Below, piece by piece: positions 1-11,187 of a DNA stretch of 64,000 nt (position 1 is the first letter of the stretch; every line of letters begins with the position of its first letter). The translations under genes were made by a program, and so were the position numbers. This DNA is from Capillidium heterosporum (taxonomy: Eukaryota; Entomophthoromycota; Entomophthoromycetes; Entomophthorales; Capillidiaceae). The stretch covers positions 682,001 through 746,000 of the forward strand of contig WBMQ01000002.1 in assembly GCA_016630905.1 (NCBI GenBank), read 5' to 3'. Under the pieces are notes generated by a model. That model was given only the letters and a program-made list of their open reading frames with translations, was not told where the DNA came from and made no database searches.

Positions 1-1
1 T

Positions 2-1835
2 TGCTACGCTGCTCCCGAGTTAGTTGTCAGCGACGGTATGTATGCCGGTTCAGCGGTCGATATTTGGTCATGTGGTGTTATTCTGTATGCCATGCTCGCC
101 GGGTATCTGCCATTCGACGATGATCCAGAGAATCCCGACGGCGACAACATAAACCTGCTTTACAAATATATTCTGTCAACTCCGCTCTCGTTCCCCGACT
201 ACATAGGCTCAGATGCCCGCGACTTACTCCGAAAGATGTTGGTACCAGATCCATTAAAGCGATGTAAGATAAAGGATATCATGAACCATCGATGGTTGCA
301 CCAATACAAGACCTTATTCGATGAATTCAAGCTCCAGACGCGGTTATCCTACGCTACTGGTGTATTGCCTCCAGATGTCGATCCCAAAGTCGAGCTTAAA
401 GTCAACTCTAAACGCCACACCATGCAAATCGAAGCATCACCAAAGATGGTCGAACCGAACCTCAAGAAGGACAAGCAACAAATTGGTGCGGCACCTGAGA
501 CACCCATACCCGAGGAGAAGGTTAAATTGCTGCCAGATGATCCTAGGCCAGAAAGTTTCACTTCCAGCACCTTTGGATTGCAGGAAACCAAAAATCTTCT
601 CGAGGGAGCTGCTTCCTTCCAAATCAGCGACCCCATGACACCTAGCTCTATGGACTCGTTCGACTCTTCGTCTGCTGTGCCTGCTATGGTCCAACCGTTA
701 ACTAACTTATTCGATTCTAACTATTCAACGGCCCGTGCAGCACCTTCAGCCCCAACTATCGACCACTCTCAATTCAACCATTCCAAAATGGATGCCGAAT
801 CTCAAATTCCCAAGCAAGGCAAAACACGTCCTATCAGCATGCAGCCAACTAGCAACCGTGGCGGTATGGATGGCAGCCACAACTACCCACAACGTTACGG
901 TATGGACACCCTTATTGAGTTTACTAACCGAAATCAAGGCCACCCTCAGACCATCTCCGCCAATTCGGGCCGACATTACGTCAATCCAAGATTCCCACGC
1001 TAACTCGGTCAGCTTTAGCATACCCTCGTCCACTTCGGTGCCACCAACTCCTGACGAGGCTGCACGTCGGGCTAACCGACAAGACGCTCGTAAGGCACTG
1101 AGCGCGGTGCTGGACCCTAACAAGATGCCACCGATGAATGTACCTGAGCATCGCAAGTCAACGTTATCGCCGACCGGTACCGCCGCCAAACGTATCACCG
1201 ACTGGATCAAACGCAAGTCGGTGCACATCCGGAATCCACCCATCCCATTGGGAGTGCAAGAACATGAAGCAAACACCAACGGGATATCGGGTCCTTCTCT
1301 ACCTACAGCAACTCCCGATTACAAGCTGCGACACCACCGTGGTCCAGTTGACTATTTCGGACTGACTTCGCTCAACCCGCCTGTTGCCATTGCTAAGGTG
1401 CACCAAACGTTAATGGAACTCGGGTTCATCATCGACAAATCCTCCGAGTACAAGTTCAAGATTAGCCGTCCCCAGCGTTTAGACCAGCAGCAGCCGACCC
1501 CATCTGCAAGCAAACGATTCATGATGTTGGGACTCAAAGGTCTACTCAACCGCAAGCCCAAAGCCCAACACCCATCCGATGGCGTCACCAACGCTAATCC
1601 GGTCCCTGATACTTTATACGGGGACATGGCCATTGACAACGGGGAGGAGGTCAAGATAAGCGTCGAGTTGTGCAAGGTCAAGAACTTCTACAACCTGTAC
1701 GTGTTGGACGTTAAACGGCTGAAAGGCAACGTATGGAGCTTCAAGTTCCTGTACCATCACCTCCTGGAAGCTTTGCAGTTCCAGGGGGCACATCTCAATG
1801 GTGGCACCCTAGTCAACGGTAGCGGTCTAGCTTAG
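2..1835 (+). CDS. KIN4: KIN4/FRK1-like serine/threonine kinase, 5' end outside the window
   Basis: The window opens inside a protein kinase domain. The reading frame from base 2 starts with CYAAPELV (the APE motif of subdomain VIII), followed by [22 protein letters not shown] (subdomains IX-X), which is typical of fungal Kin4-type Ser/Thr kinases of the spindle-position and stress branch. A low-complexity linker follows. A KA1-like C-terminal lobe ends the protein (about 1350-1835: [10 protein letters not shown], then an [18 protein letters not shown]-type strand-helix unit). The kinase part is read in one frame to about 918-1003 and the C-terminal half in another from about 1019, so a junction lies between. 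The best GT-AG pair that restores frame is 919-1018 (100 nt), long for this genome; a single-base error is also possible. The stop is at 1833-1835. The family call is strong; the exact orthologue name is less so. Confidence 0.8.
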
Positions 1836-2321
1836 CCTCAAACGTTGATCACTTAACTATGGGACCGATGCACCATGTCCTAAACTTTTGGATTCTAGAC
1901 GGCGTCTCCTACGACATATGCTTTTCGACCTGACTTGATTTGATTTGACTTCATCTGACCTAAGGCGTGGGGATGCCGCCAAAACTCGACTTACCAACCT
2001 TGCTAAAAATTTCACCTTCTGATACACTAATACAATCACCTCCCTCTACCTCCCTCAAAATCTCAAATCAGATATCTCTCTTAAGAGTTATCAGTTCTGG
2101 GATATCACCAACTAAACTAGTAAATGTAATTCTTTAAGTTATGTTAGCCAAGTATCTAATATATAGTTTATACTTTCTGACATTTTCATGTAGGACCATA
2201 CTAAATATGTAGAATTTCAATATTTTCACTTGTCTAATTTAACAAAATCAATTGGCAAAGGTAAACAAATCAGAAAAAATGAAATTCTATAAAATCTTGC
2301 AAAGGTACCTTATATATTTAT
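1836..2321. other. Convergent intergenic gap
   Basis: Short gap between the 3' ends of the KIN4-like gene and the S1 protease. It is pyrimidine-rich near 2040-2070 and AT-rich towards the protease stop. No coding potential or repeat was recognised. Confidence 0.5.
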
Positions 2322-3188
2322 TTAAAAATGTACAGTAATTAAAGATGTAGTATCATTTTGGACCTTATTTACCATCTTCGACAATCTACTTTTAGTTCTA
2401 CCACCCACCTTTGGTTCCGACTCCAAGTTGCTTTGGATCCAAGGTAAAAAGTTACGAACATTAGTGTAGACGTTGGGGAACCCAGTGTTAGGGTTACAAC
2501 CCGATGAACCGTAGCTAACAAGAGCTACCTGAACTACGTCTTTACCTTGGTGCATGAACAAGGGACCCCCACTATCGCCATTGCATCCACTAGTCTTCTT
2601 TTTAATAGGTAACTCACAGATAGTTCCTACCCGATCCAAATTGGGAAAGACAGTTTGACATACGTCCAATCCAACTACTACCAACTCACTCTGACGGAGT
2701 ACTGAGCTAGTTCTGTTATTACCCTGCTGGTAGATTCCCCAACCAGCCAACATGTTAAGCTTACCTACATCGTCGTTGGCCTTGTCATCGTTCAGCTTTA
2801 CAAAGGAAATGTCAATATTTTGTGGAATGGGGGTGCTAAGTTTGACTATGGCGATATCGTTCTCGATGGCACCAGTAGCGTTGAAACTCTCGTGAACCTT
2901 GAACGATTTGATGGGGGTGCTAAATCCTTTTTCACTAGCTTCTGGCTGGGTAAGGTCATGGCGATGAACGTGTACAGTATAGTTCTTTATTGCGTTGGCG
3001 CAGTGGGCGGCTGTAAGTACGGTATCTCGGTTTAGTAAGGAGCCGCCACAACTGTGGTTGCCATTCAGTTGGAGAGAGACGAGGAAGGGGAAGCTAAACG
3101 GTTTAGCCTCCTCACCGTCTATGATGCGTTTTTGGCTTAAGGCGGGGCCAAGTAGTAAGAGGGTTGAGACAAGTACTCTGATGTTCAT
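2322..3188 (-). CDS. Secreted S1-family serine protease, chymotrypsin-like pocket
   Basis: Intronless, 288 aa. Residues 1-18 are a signal peptide (hydrophobic LVSTLLLLGPALS). A KR dipeptide at 20-21 precedes the mature N-terminus IIDG, so activation probably follows cleavage after Arg21. The catalytic triad is complete: His62 in LTAAHC, Asp111 in NDIAIVKL and Ser206 in GDSGGP. The residue six before the catalytic serine, which sets S1 specificity, is Ser200 in TSGCNGDSGGP, whereas trypsin has Asp there. The family rule therefore predicts chymotrypsin-like or relaxed specificity. A basic, Ser/Asn-rich tail of about 35 residues follows the last domain helix (FLPWIQSNL). Such S1 enzymes are common in insect-associated and early-diverging fungi and scarce in yeasts. 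A TATA-like box lies about 45 bp upstream on the same strand. Confidence 0.93.
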   Translation of the reverse strand: MNIRVLVSTLLLLGPALSQKRIIDGEEAKPFSFPFLVSLQLNGNHSCGGSLLNRDTVLTAAHCANAIKNYTVHVHRHDLTQPEASEKGFSTPIKSFKVHESFNATGAIENDIAIVKLSTPIPQNIDISFVKLNDDKANDDVGKLNMLAGWGIYQQGNNRTSSVLRQSELVVVGLDVCQTVFPNLDRVGTICELPIKKKTSGCNGDSGGPLFMHQGKDVVQVALVSYGSSGCNPNTGFPNVYTNVRNFLPWIQSNLESEPKVGGRTKSRLSKMVNKVQNDTTSLITVHF

Positions 3189-3230
3189 ATTTGATGTTTT
3201 TATGGTTCAACTGATAGGCGAGGTATCTGG

Positions 3231-3252
3231 TTTTTATACCGTAGAGGCGGTA
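3231..3252 (-). promoter_or_regulatory. Putative promoter of the S1 protease: TATA box and CCG-N6-CGG site
   Basis: Reading towards the protease, a TATAAAAA box (plus-strand 3231-3238) is directly preceded by an everted repeat, CCG at 3239-3241 and CGG at 3248-3250 with a 6-nt spacer. CGG triplet pairs are the usual half-sites of fungal Zn(II)2Cys6 regulators. The TATA assignment is reasonable from its position about 45 bp before the start codon. The regulator site is inference. Confidence 0.35.
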
Positions 3253-5334
3253 TGTACTTTTATTACTCCGTAACTGCCTCATGCTATAAAAGCTTTTTGC
3301 AGATAGAACAGGCGATATATAGCCGTATTTACTTTCGATAGTGCTGATTTCCCATCGATGTGGTCTCAATAGAAGATTGAGGAAAGAGTTATGGCGGATT
3401 ATAACTTGTCATCGAATTAGGCAGAAATATGGTATTGCAAGCTTTTGCTAATAATTTTTGCCATAGAGTAGGTCTAGATTTTATCTACTATAACTTGTCA
3501 GTGTTTGAAGCATAAACCTTATACTGGCGAGTAGAGTATATATATTCATGATAGCATCACTTGTGTATTGAACCATCAGTAATAAAATTCATTCTTTGAC
3601 ACCAAAAGATTCTTAAAGCTTGAATATGGAAAAGTTATTGGAAAGGAACCTGAGTATAGTTATGGTTGAAAAAAGGAATGCCCAATATATGCTCCATGTA
3701 CTACACATAAGACTTGAAGTTACAAAACTAGGTAATATACTCACAAACTACTTTATTGTATCACATAATTCATTAGCTTATGCAAGACTAACAAATAAAA
3801 CATTCTAAAGTTCGATAAATATACTACTAACAACTTATACGATATCAAGCAATGCATATTTATATATATATATAGTTTATTGATGGACCTATAAACAAAG
3901 TCTAAAAGTAAAATATAAATTTGACCTTGCTGATAATCTTTGATACCTTTTGACATTTGTCAACTCCATTACTTTTAATAGAACTGCCCTTCAATCCAAC
4001 TGTCCAAAAGTTCAAACTTCGATATGACGTTAGGATACCTCGCATTCAAACTGCAACTTTCGTCACTTGTAAGAAAGTATACTATCCTGATAATATACTG
4101 CTTTTAGTAAATAGAAAGCCGTCAATATCCCCGTTACAGCAGCTAATCTATCCACATTGGTAACTCATAAAAATTTACACTTTACCCAGGTAGCTAAACT
4201 ATTTCATACACTAGTCTAACTCAATACTTACATACTTTGAAACAGTACAAAGCTACATTAGGATTGAGTTGCCTATACTGTCTATCTATATACTAAGTGA
4301 GTTTTTACCTACTTCATTAATTATGCCATTAGATAATTGGAAGAAGCTGTGTTTTTAGTCTTGAAGATGGTTTAGACAATTTTTTACGATGGCAATGTTG
4401 TTACAACATCATGAAAAACCTTATAGTTTTATGAGTCATAAGTGGTTTGGTGGATGAGCTGAATCTTGTTACTCTTTTGATCTTAAGTAAAGTTGTGACG
4501 GTTTACATTGAAGTTTACTCATAACTTCTAAAGTTAAAAGTATAAAAGACAGCTTGAAGTATGACATACGAGTTAGTAAAATAGCATCATTAAGTTGTAA
4601 CAAGACCATGGAAATAGATTCGAAGATTATAACAGATCTCTTGATAAAAGGTTATCGGACTGCATAATAAGAAGGTTGGTAAAAGTATTTTGTGCCTCTG
4701 CTGTATACTATTGAATCGCTATCAAGAAATAGATACATTTCCTTTGCTAATGATATTTAATAACCATCTCGTACCATTCCATTACTATACCTAAAAGTAA
4801 AGCTACATGCATAGATATAGTTAATTTGATTTATTTAATGGGGACTATAGGCTTGTATAACTCTTTCTTTTTTATAAGAATCATGTGCCTATGTAATTTG
4901 GTAGCAAAATTTACTTTTTTGAGATGTAACTGCTATTAACAACCTTTAGAAAATTTAATGTTGAGATACAAAAGTTTCTATATCCTTGTTGGCCTTTTAC
5001 CCAAATGTAAAATTAAGAATAGCTTTAAATTGTAGCTTCAAAGTTTACCTACTTTTAAATATTTACTGTAAAGTACTAACAAAGGAAAGCATCTGCTCAA
5101 GTATTAAAATGTGTTCAATTGTAAGCAAGTATAGGACATAGTCCAAGATACTGCTATGGGATTATCTTTCCATCTACTAATTAGATGGATCTTGACTTGG
5201 GACTCACTAGAGTAAAAATTGTATTCCCATCCTAGAAATTGCACTGGGGTTGGAAATCTAATTTGACGTCAGTCCATTTTCTGCAAAATCTCATCACACC
5301 TTTTCGTTTCTTACACCAGCTAGAGTAAAAAAAA
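3253..5334. other. Long AT-rich divergent intergenic region
   Basis: About 2.1 kb between the divergent S1 protease and DPH7 genes. It contains only short chance ORFs in AT-rich sequence and a short AT dinucleotide run near 3859-3874. I see no gene, tRNA or repeat family member. Confidence 0.45.
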
Positions 5335-6682
5335 ATGTCAACTTTATCGACCTACGACACCTTGTACAGTGGTGATAGTGTAGAAATCCAACCCAACCAA
5401 CCGACGTTGGCGGTAGGCTTGTACCAGTTGATCGACTCGGAAACTGGTGATCTAGTCAAACCAGATGCCCCAAGTAAGAGTTCAGTTACTAAACGAGTTG
5501 GACGAATTTTAATCTACAAGTATTGTAAAGATGAACTGTAAACTTTGCATTTTTACGTCTACTGATATTTTTCTAAAATTAGTGAGTTGAAGTTTAGTTT
5601 GGATACTCCATATGCTACCCTTGATCTACGTTGGTACATTTTATAAATTTTATATTGATATACTGATATGCAAAATAGGTTAGATAACCATGGTAGAAAA
5701 GATAGGTTAGTCCAAGCCGACAGTAATGGAAAACTCAATTTCTATAATCTGGAAGGTTACCAAGTAATATATTTATACCTACTAGTAATAATAGTTTCAG
5801 TTGAAATTAAATAGAAATGTAAGTGTATTCGATCCCTCCAGTTTAGCTTTAAGTTTGGAGATCAACACCAATGCCGATACCAAGTGAATTTTTAACCTTT
5901 CTTTTAAACTCAATTGGTATTTAAAGGGAGCTAGAGATCTTTAGCTCAAGCTCGTGTGGAAAGTTGAGTTTAATAGCCGATAGAGAAGAAGACTATGTAA
6001 AGAATGTTTGGAGGGGACATGAATTGGAAGTTTGGTCTTGCAACTTTAATTTAAACGACACCAATCAATTGTTTTCCGGTAATTTTGTCTTGGCTTTTAC
6101 CTAGTGACTTATATCAATGTTTAGGTGGGGATGACTGCAAGTTGAAGGTTTGGGATCGGAGATTGCTACCAACAGAGTCTGATAGTCTAGTTCAAGCTTC
6201 TCTAACCAACAAGAGGTAATTTCTACATAGAGCACATCGTTGTTAATTTATATGTATATTAGTCATGACATGGGGGTAACTGCAATCCAGCCGCACCCAA
6301 CTCAACCTTTCAACTTAATCACTGGAAGGTAACTTAATACCAACCTATAACTAATTTTCAAACCTACTTCTACTATAGCTATGATGAGTACTTACGACTG
6401 TTCGACCTACGTAACATGAGGCACCCAGTCACCAGTACTAAACTAGATGGTGGGATCTGGAGACTACGATGGCATCCTAAGAGGGACGATCGCATGGTAT
6501 CCGCTACCATGCATAATGGATCGCATGTCATTGATCTCAAGGATAACAAGTTGGAGGTCGTTCAACATTACTCGGAACAGACTTCCATGACCTATGGGGT
6601 AGCTTGGATCTACCCCGGGGATAATGAAGTCGATAAGCTGGCTACCTGTAGTTTCTATGATTGTAGGTTGGACCTATGGTAA
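5335..6682 (+). CDS. DPH7: Diphthine methylesterase (WD40 protein, DPH7/WDR85)
   Basis: Eight short exons encode a WD-repeat protein of about 330 aa. DPH7 removes a methyl group from the methylated diphthamide intermediate on elongation factor 2, a late step of diphthamide synthesis in the cytosol. Splicing introns at about 5538-5582, 5634-5678, 5764-5800, 5884-5944, 6079-6124, 6216-6262 and 6329-6378 gives one open frame. Family hallmarks appear in order: DTLYSGDSVE near the N-terminus, GRILIYK, LVQADSNGKLNFYNL, WRGHELEVW, FSGGDDCKLKVWD, YDEYLRLFDLRN, GIWRLRWHP and CSFYDCRLDLW at the C-terminus. The last motif is very characteristic of DPH7. Start: ATG at 5335 after an A-rich leader. It is convergent with ERG20, with a 178-bp gap. 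The third intron's acceptor (5800 or 5814) is the least certain junction. Confidence 0.9.
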
Positions 6683-6860
6683 GTTTTTTGATGGATCTGA
6701 TTCATAGGCTTGCTAATTTTTTGGATTATAGGAAACTCCAATAGATTTCATAAATGATGTCTTTCAAAATAAATGTGTTTGTTCATTTTGGTATAAAAGC
6801 TAGAAATATGAAATCACGACCTCAATACAAATTTCTTAACATATTTATTAACTCATTCAC

Positions 6861-8078
6861 TTATTTACTACGTTTGTAGATCTTGTTGAGGAAAGTCAAG
6901 AAGATGTCGGGGTTAAGTACGTTAGCATCCAACTTTTCAATATCAGCACACAACTTCTTGTAAGTCTCCTCTTCGAACTGGTGGTAGTGATGCTCCAAGT
7001 TCAATTCCCTGTAGACCTGTTTAACAGCCTTGACGCTAGCTTCCTCCTTCTGACCGTAATTGTCCTATAAATGAAAAAACATATATTAATATCCTTTCGA
7101 TAAAATCCATAATAGTACATCCAAAACCTTGCGCTGTTCAGTCGAAGCCAGTTCCAAAGCTTTTCCTACCAACCAGGAGTTCTTGTTGTCCTCGATATCG
7201 GTACCTATTTTGCCAATGACTTCAGGGGCACCGTAGCAATCCAGGTAGTCGTCCTGAACCTGGAAATACTCACCGATAGGGACGAGGATCGACTTGGCCT
7301 GCTCGTGACTCTTCTCATCACTGATACCGGCCTGCCAGATTTATTAATAAATATATGTATGGCTATCTTACGTAGTAGAGGGCTAAGGCGACGGGTAGGT
7401 AAAAGGAGTAGAAGGCAGTCTTATACTTGGATACATAATGTTGACTATACAAAAAGTATACAAGTTAGTTGACTAAATAAAATAGGAGGCTGATACCTTT
7501 TAATGGAGAAACGGTTGAGGTCAACTTCACCTTCAGGTGCTAGCAATAAATCGACGAGCTGGCCCATCTCAGTTTGCCAAGTTACCTATACAAAAACAAA
7601 TGTTGGTAAAAAATATAAAGAAAAGTGTTACCTCATGGAAGACTTCCATATAGTGTCCGTAGCTAGGAGAGTCTTTGAAATGCTTCTTCAACAACTTGTA
7701 GATACAAGCCTCCAAGATAAAGGCGTCGTTGATAGCTACCATCTTTACCTTCTCTACCTTGTACCAGCATGGAGCACCTCTTCTGGTAACGCTGGCGTCC
7801 ATGATATCGTCGGCAACTAGGAAGAAGGCCTGTAAAAGTTCGATACACCAACCTAAAATGGCACAGTCCTTCAACTGTTTGGCGGTAGCCTGAGGATTGA
7901 TGATCTTGTAGGTATCGACAACTGACAAACCTCGATTTAACTTACCACCTGGAACATTGTAGGTCAAGTTCTCTTGAACCCAGTTTAGGGCCAACTCGAT
8001 GATACCGGTAGACTTTACTTCGGCGAGGATGTCCTCGGTCAATTCTTGAAATACGGCTAGGAATTCGGTGCGGTTCAT
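6861..8078 (-). CDS. ERG20: Farnesyl diphosphate synthase
   Basis: Five exons (introns 7586-7631, 7445-7496, 7332-7371 and 7065-7118) give a protein of about 345 aa. The enzyme condenses IPP with DMAPP and then GPP to form farnesyl diphosphate, the branch point for sterols, dolichol, ubiquinone and prenylated proteins. The first Asp-rich motif, DDIMD, is at residues 90-94, followed by TRRGAPCWY. The second, DDYLD, lies in [10 protein letters not shown], followed by GTDIEDNK. Phe-Phe at positions -5/-4 before the first motif is the classic feature that stops elongation at C15, so this is FPP rather than GGPP synthase. The protein ends IYKRSK, matching the basic tail of eukaryotic FPPSs. It is complete, with ATG at 8078 and stop at 6861-6863. 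Confidence 0.96.
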
Positions 8079-9348
8079 GGTTCTGAATAAAAAAGTTAAA
8101 CTGTAGCTCGATAACTTTATAAGGATGGGATTTTAATAAGGGTAGGTTGATGGCGTAGGCTGGATCGCCTGATTTTTTATAGCCAATGAAGTGTCGAATC
8201 GTTGGCGGACTTTTACTTCGATTTTGAAGTGTTCGGAAAATAGCTTTGAGAATAACGGTTTCGATCGACTAAAAAGCTAACTAGGTCAACTTGATTTAAT
8301 ATCAAAATTGGACCGAGTTCATCACCTACCCAAATGTAGATATACCAATTTTGTTAACTTACAGTAGATAACAAGGCTTGTATAGATGGCTTTAGGTTTT
8401 AAATGAAGTTGGTAAGCCTACAGGCTGTAGGAGTATTGATGGATAACTGACCTTTACAAGTTGATGAGAAATGCGACAAATCGGTTGATATAATCCTATC
8501 TTGAACCAGTATCTCAACAAACAAATATTTTATTATTCAATAGAGTTTACTTGAGGTGAAGTAGAAGGGGTAGTACAGACTTGTTCATCAATTTTCGTAG
8601 TTTCAGTAGATTTTAGAGTTGGTTTAGTATTCAAATACACCACAACCAATCCAGCATACGTATATACCCGGTAAAATACTCAATAGATACGACTTGATAG
8701 TTTCGAGGTACATTGCACTCTACTCATCCTTGTCTTTCTTGCCTGGTAAAATATTCATCTTGATTCGACTTCAGAACTCTTGGATATATATCGAAGCTTA
8801 TTGTAATCAGGCCAGCAGTTTTTCAGCCATGGAAATATCCATCAGAGTCTAATATCTCGAATCAACCCGTTCTAACTACAGCAGCATATAAGCTCCATTA
8901 TAAAATCGCAACCATTTTAGACCATTTCCACTTCGTTTTGAAGCTCCGAATCAAAGAGAGTAGCATTATCATTTTCTTGGACATCATCCACTTTTAAGTC
9001 AAAGCATACATCGTCTTAAAACCTCCAGGAATGTATAAGAGGTAGTCAACGCTAGCTCAATCTCTTTCTAAAGTACTACTTCAGTTCCTTGAAAACGGAA
9101 TCTATATCCGCCCATATACGAATTAAAAGTCCAAAGCCTTGTAATTCTTGAAAAACTCTTAGGAAAAACTAAGTCCGTCCACAAGTCATTGGCTACCTAA
9201 GCCAGAAGTTGTATTTCTAATCAATAATCAAATAATAGTGAAGGATACTGTTGGAAAGAAAATACTAAATCCTCTCAAACGAACACCCCAGTGCATCTCA
9301 TATAAACGAGCAATTCGAAATTAAATAACAAACATCTCCAACCCAACC
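8079..9348. other. Divergent intergenic region with a possible minus-strand gene relic
   Basis: 1.27 kb between ERG20 and the thioesterase. Most is non-coding. On the minus strand, about 9210-8533 has coding-like fragments in changing frames. These end in a piece of about 45 codons with a hydrophobic run (YAGLVVVYLNTKP) and a Thr/Ser-rich tail (TTPSTSPQVNSIE) before a stop at 8533-8535. I could not assemble an intact gene or name a family. Confidence 0.3.
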
Positions 9349-10011
9349 ATGTTCAAGTTACGCCTAACCAACTCAGCTATCTCCAAGACTTTATTACAAT
9401 CTCCTTCCAGAAAATTTTCCAGTATACGGAAAGTAGTCCCCACCAAGTTTACCAAATATAGCTTCCTAGTAGCTGGTTCCTTAGTAGCGAGTAGCCTCTA
9501 CTTAAAGAGTCAATCCAAGATCCAAAATGATATGCTATACCAAACTCCCTTACATCAAACCCCTCTGGACGATCCCAAATTGAACATCCCCATCATCGAA
9601 CATTTGAAATCCAAATTAGTACCCGTTACTCCTACCTTTACCTCCAACGCCACCAAACATCTGACTAAAGAGTTATTAAAAGGTCAACACTTGATTGAAC
9701 ATGAGTTTAGTTGTTCAGAGGCCAAGGTATATTTCCTAGGCTCCAAAGTTTGTGGACATAAAGGAATTGTACATGGTGGTTTACTAGCTACTTTGTTACA
9801 GGAAGCAGCTGCTGAATTCGCTAATTTGAATTTTGAAGAGGTACAAGGTAATTATTCAGTCAACTATCTTTCGTTCGCTAGAGCTAATCAACCTATTGTT
9901 ATATTGTTGAAAAGTAAAGAGGAGAAGGAAGGTGTAGTTGTTGTTAAGTGTGATTTAGTGGATAGAGAAGGTAAACCTTTGACCAACATTGAAGCCAAGT
10001 TTTTTAAATAA
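9349..10011 (+). CDS. Mitochondrial hotdog-fold acyl-CoA thioesterase (PaaI/THEM4-like)
   Basis: Intronless, 220 aa. The C-terminal half is a 4HBT/PaaI hotdog domain with the signature GHKGIVHGGLLATLLQEAAA: the HGG turn starts the long hotdog helix, and its acidic residue probably belongs to the active site. The N-terminus is rich in Arg, Ser and Lys with no acidic residues (KLRLTNSAISKTLL... SPSRKFSSIRK), which looks like a mitochondrial presequence. It is followed by one hydrophobic segment at about 38-53 (SFLVAGSLVASSLYL) that could anchor it in the inner membrane. Fungal relatives with this layout are usually annotated as mitochondrial thioesterase-superfamily proteins. The fold is secure; the acyl-CoA substrate is not known. 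Confidence 0.85.
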   Translation: MFKLRLTNSAISKTLLQSPSRKFSSIRKVVPTKFTKYSFLVAGSLVASSLYLKSQSKIQNDMLYQTPLHQTPLDDPKLNIPIIEHLKSKLVPVTPTFTSNATKHLTKELLKGQHLIEHEFSCSEAKVYFLGSKVCGHKGIVHGGLLATLLQEAAAEFANLNFEEVQGNYSVNYLSFARANQPIVILLKSKEEKEGVVVVKCDLVDREGKPLTNIEAKFFK

Positions 10012-11187
10012 TTAAATTAATATTTGTTTGTAATTTACTTTGAGATGTATTCTATTTTTGAAGCTTTTAATAGGTGATGCTGTATAGTTAAATGCTTTAT
10101 ATATATTTTTGAGGGATACATTTAAATTGTACAATGTATATCACGATGTTCATATTTATTGAATATTACAACAGGTAATCCAACCTTATACAAGTAAATT
10201 TTGAACAAGGGAGCTGAAGGTTTATTCAACAACATTAGTGTCGCTCAATCATAATACCAAAATACTTTACAAATATTCTCCTTTTTTCTAAGTATCCAAG
10301 ACCATGACATCGAATTCAACTTGATAAAAATATCCAAAATATACTTATTTAAGCTCGCCTTCTAAGCTGATAGATCTAAATAGCTTCCTTTCAAGATTTA
10401 CCTAGATATTTAAGAAGACAACGTAGGAGGTTATAGAGTTAGGTAGGAAGGTTGAGCAATTGGATGCTTTGACTAGAGATAAAAACGTATATATTGGTAT
10501 AAAGCTTTAGATAAGTATACAGTTTAAAGATTTCGACTTAGATGCCAGAGAAATTGGAGTAGAAATTGGTAAAACCAACTGTACTCCTTATTACAAACTA
10601 ATATGGAAGGATGCAATTAGACTATAGGGTAAAAGCGAACTAAGATAAAATATATCTTGCAAAAGAAAATTCTTACAGCATCAATATAAAGATTATGTTG
10701 TTTAGTAGCAGTACAGCCTACTTTTTGCTTCCTTCTGATAGTTTGATAAATGAAACCATGGTGCTTATAATTCAAGCTTTAGGACGATGAAAAACTACAA
10801 TTAGTCAGTAAGCCACTATTATTGATATACTTTTTCTTTTTGAATAGCATCCACAATTGATAAGGATAGGTGGTTTGGGTTAGGAGATGGCTTCCCATCA
10901 TCTTTATTACGACCTCTCTTGAGTTTTCATCACAAAAGTCTTCAATTGTCTTTCCTATTAAATATCTCTCAGATCCATAAGAACTTGCTACTTCCTTTTT
11001 GTGAAAAAATGTTGCAATTTTTCAAAGATATAATTTTATAACTACCTATGGATTTTAATCACTTGCGAAATAAAGTATATAAAATAAAACATACAAATAA
11101 AAATAAAGCTTTATATAACACGGTTAGTGCAATATTTATTAGCAAAAATCAACTGGATTAGGATATAGCTTCAAACAAAACTAAAAA
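10012..11187. other. Convergent intergenic region
   Basis: 1.18 kb of AT-rich sequence between the 3' ends of the thioesterase and S28 peptidase genes, unusually long for a convergent gap in this window. All frames are frequently stopped. No gene or repeat was recognised. Confidence 0.45.

Noticed and set aside
980-1018. 39-nt intron with a good branch site in the KIN4-like gene
   Set aside because: Its length is a multiple of three and the downstream frame stops within a dozen codons, so it cannot connect the kinase to its C-terminus.
3620-4163. Small ORFs of 62-68 codons in the S1 protease/DPH7 gap
   Set aside because: No motif, no compositional shift, no shared frame across candidate introns.
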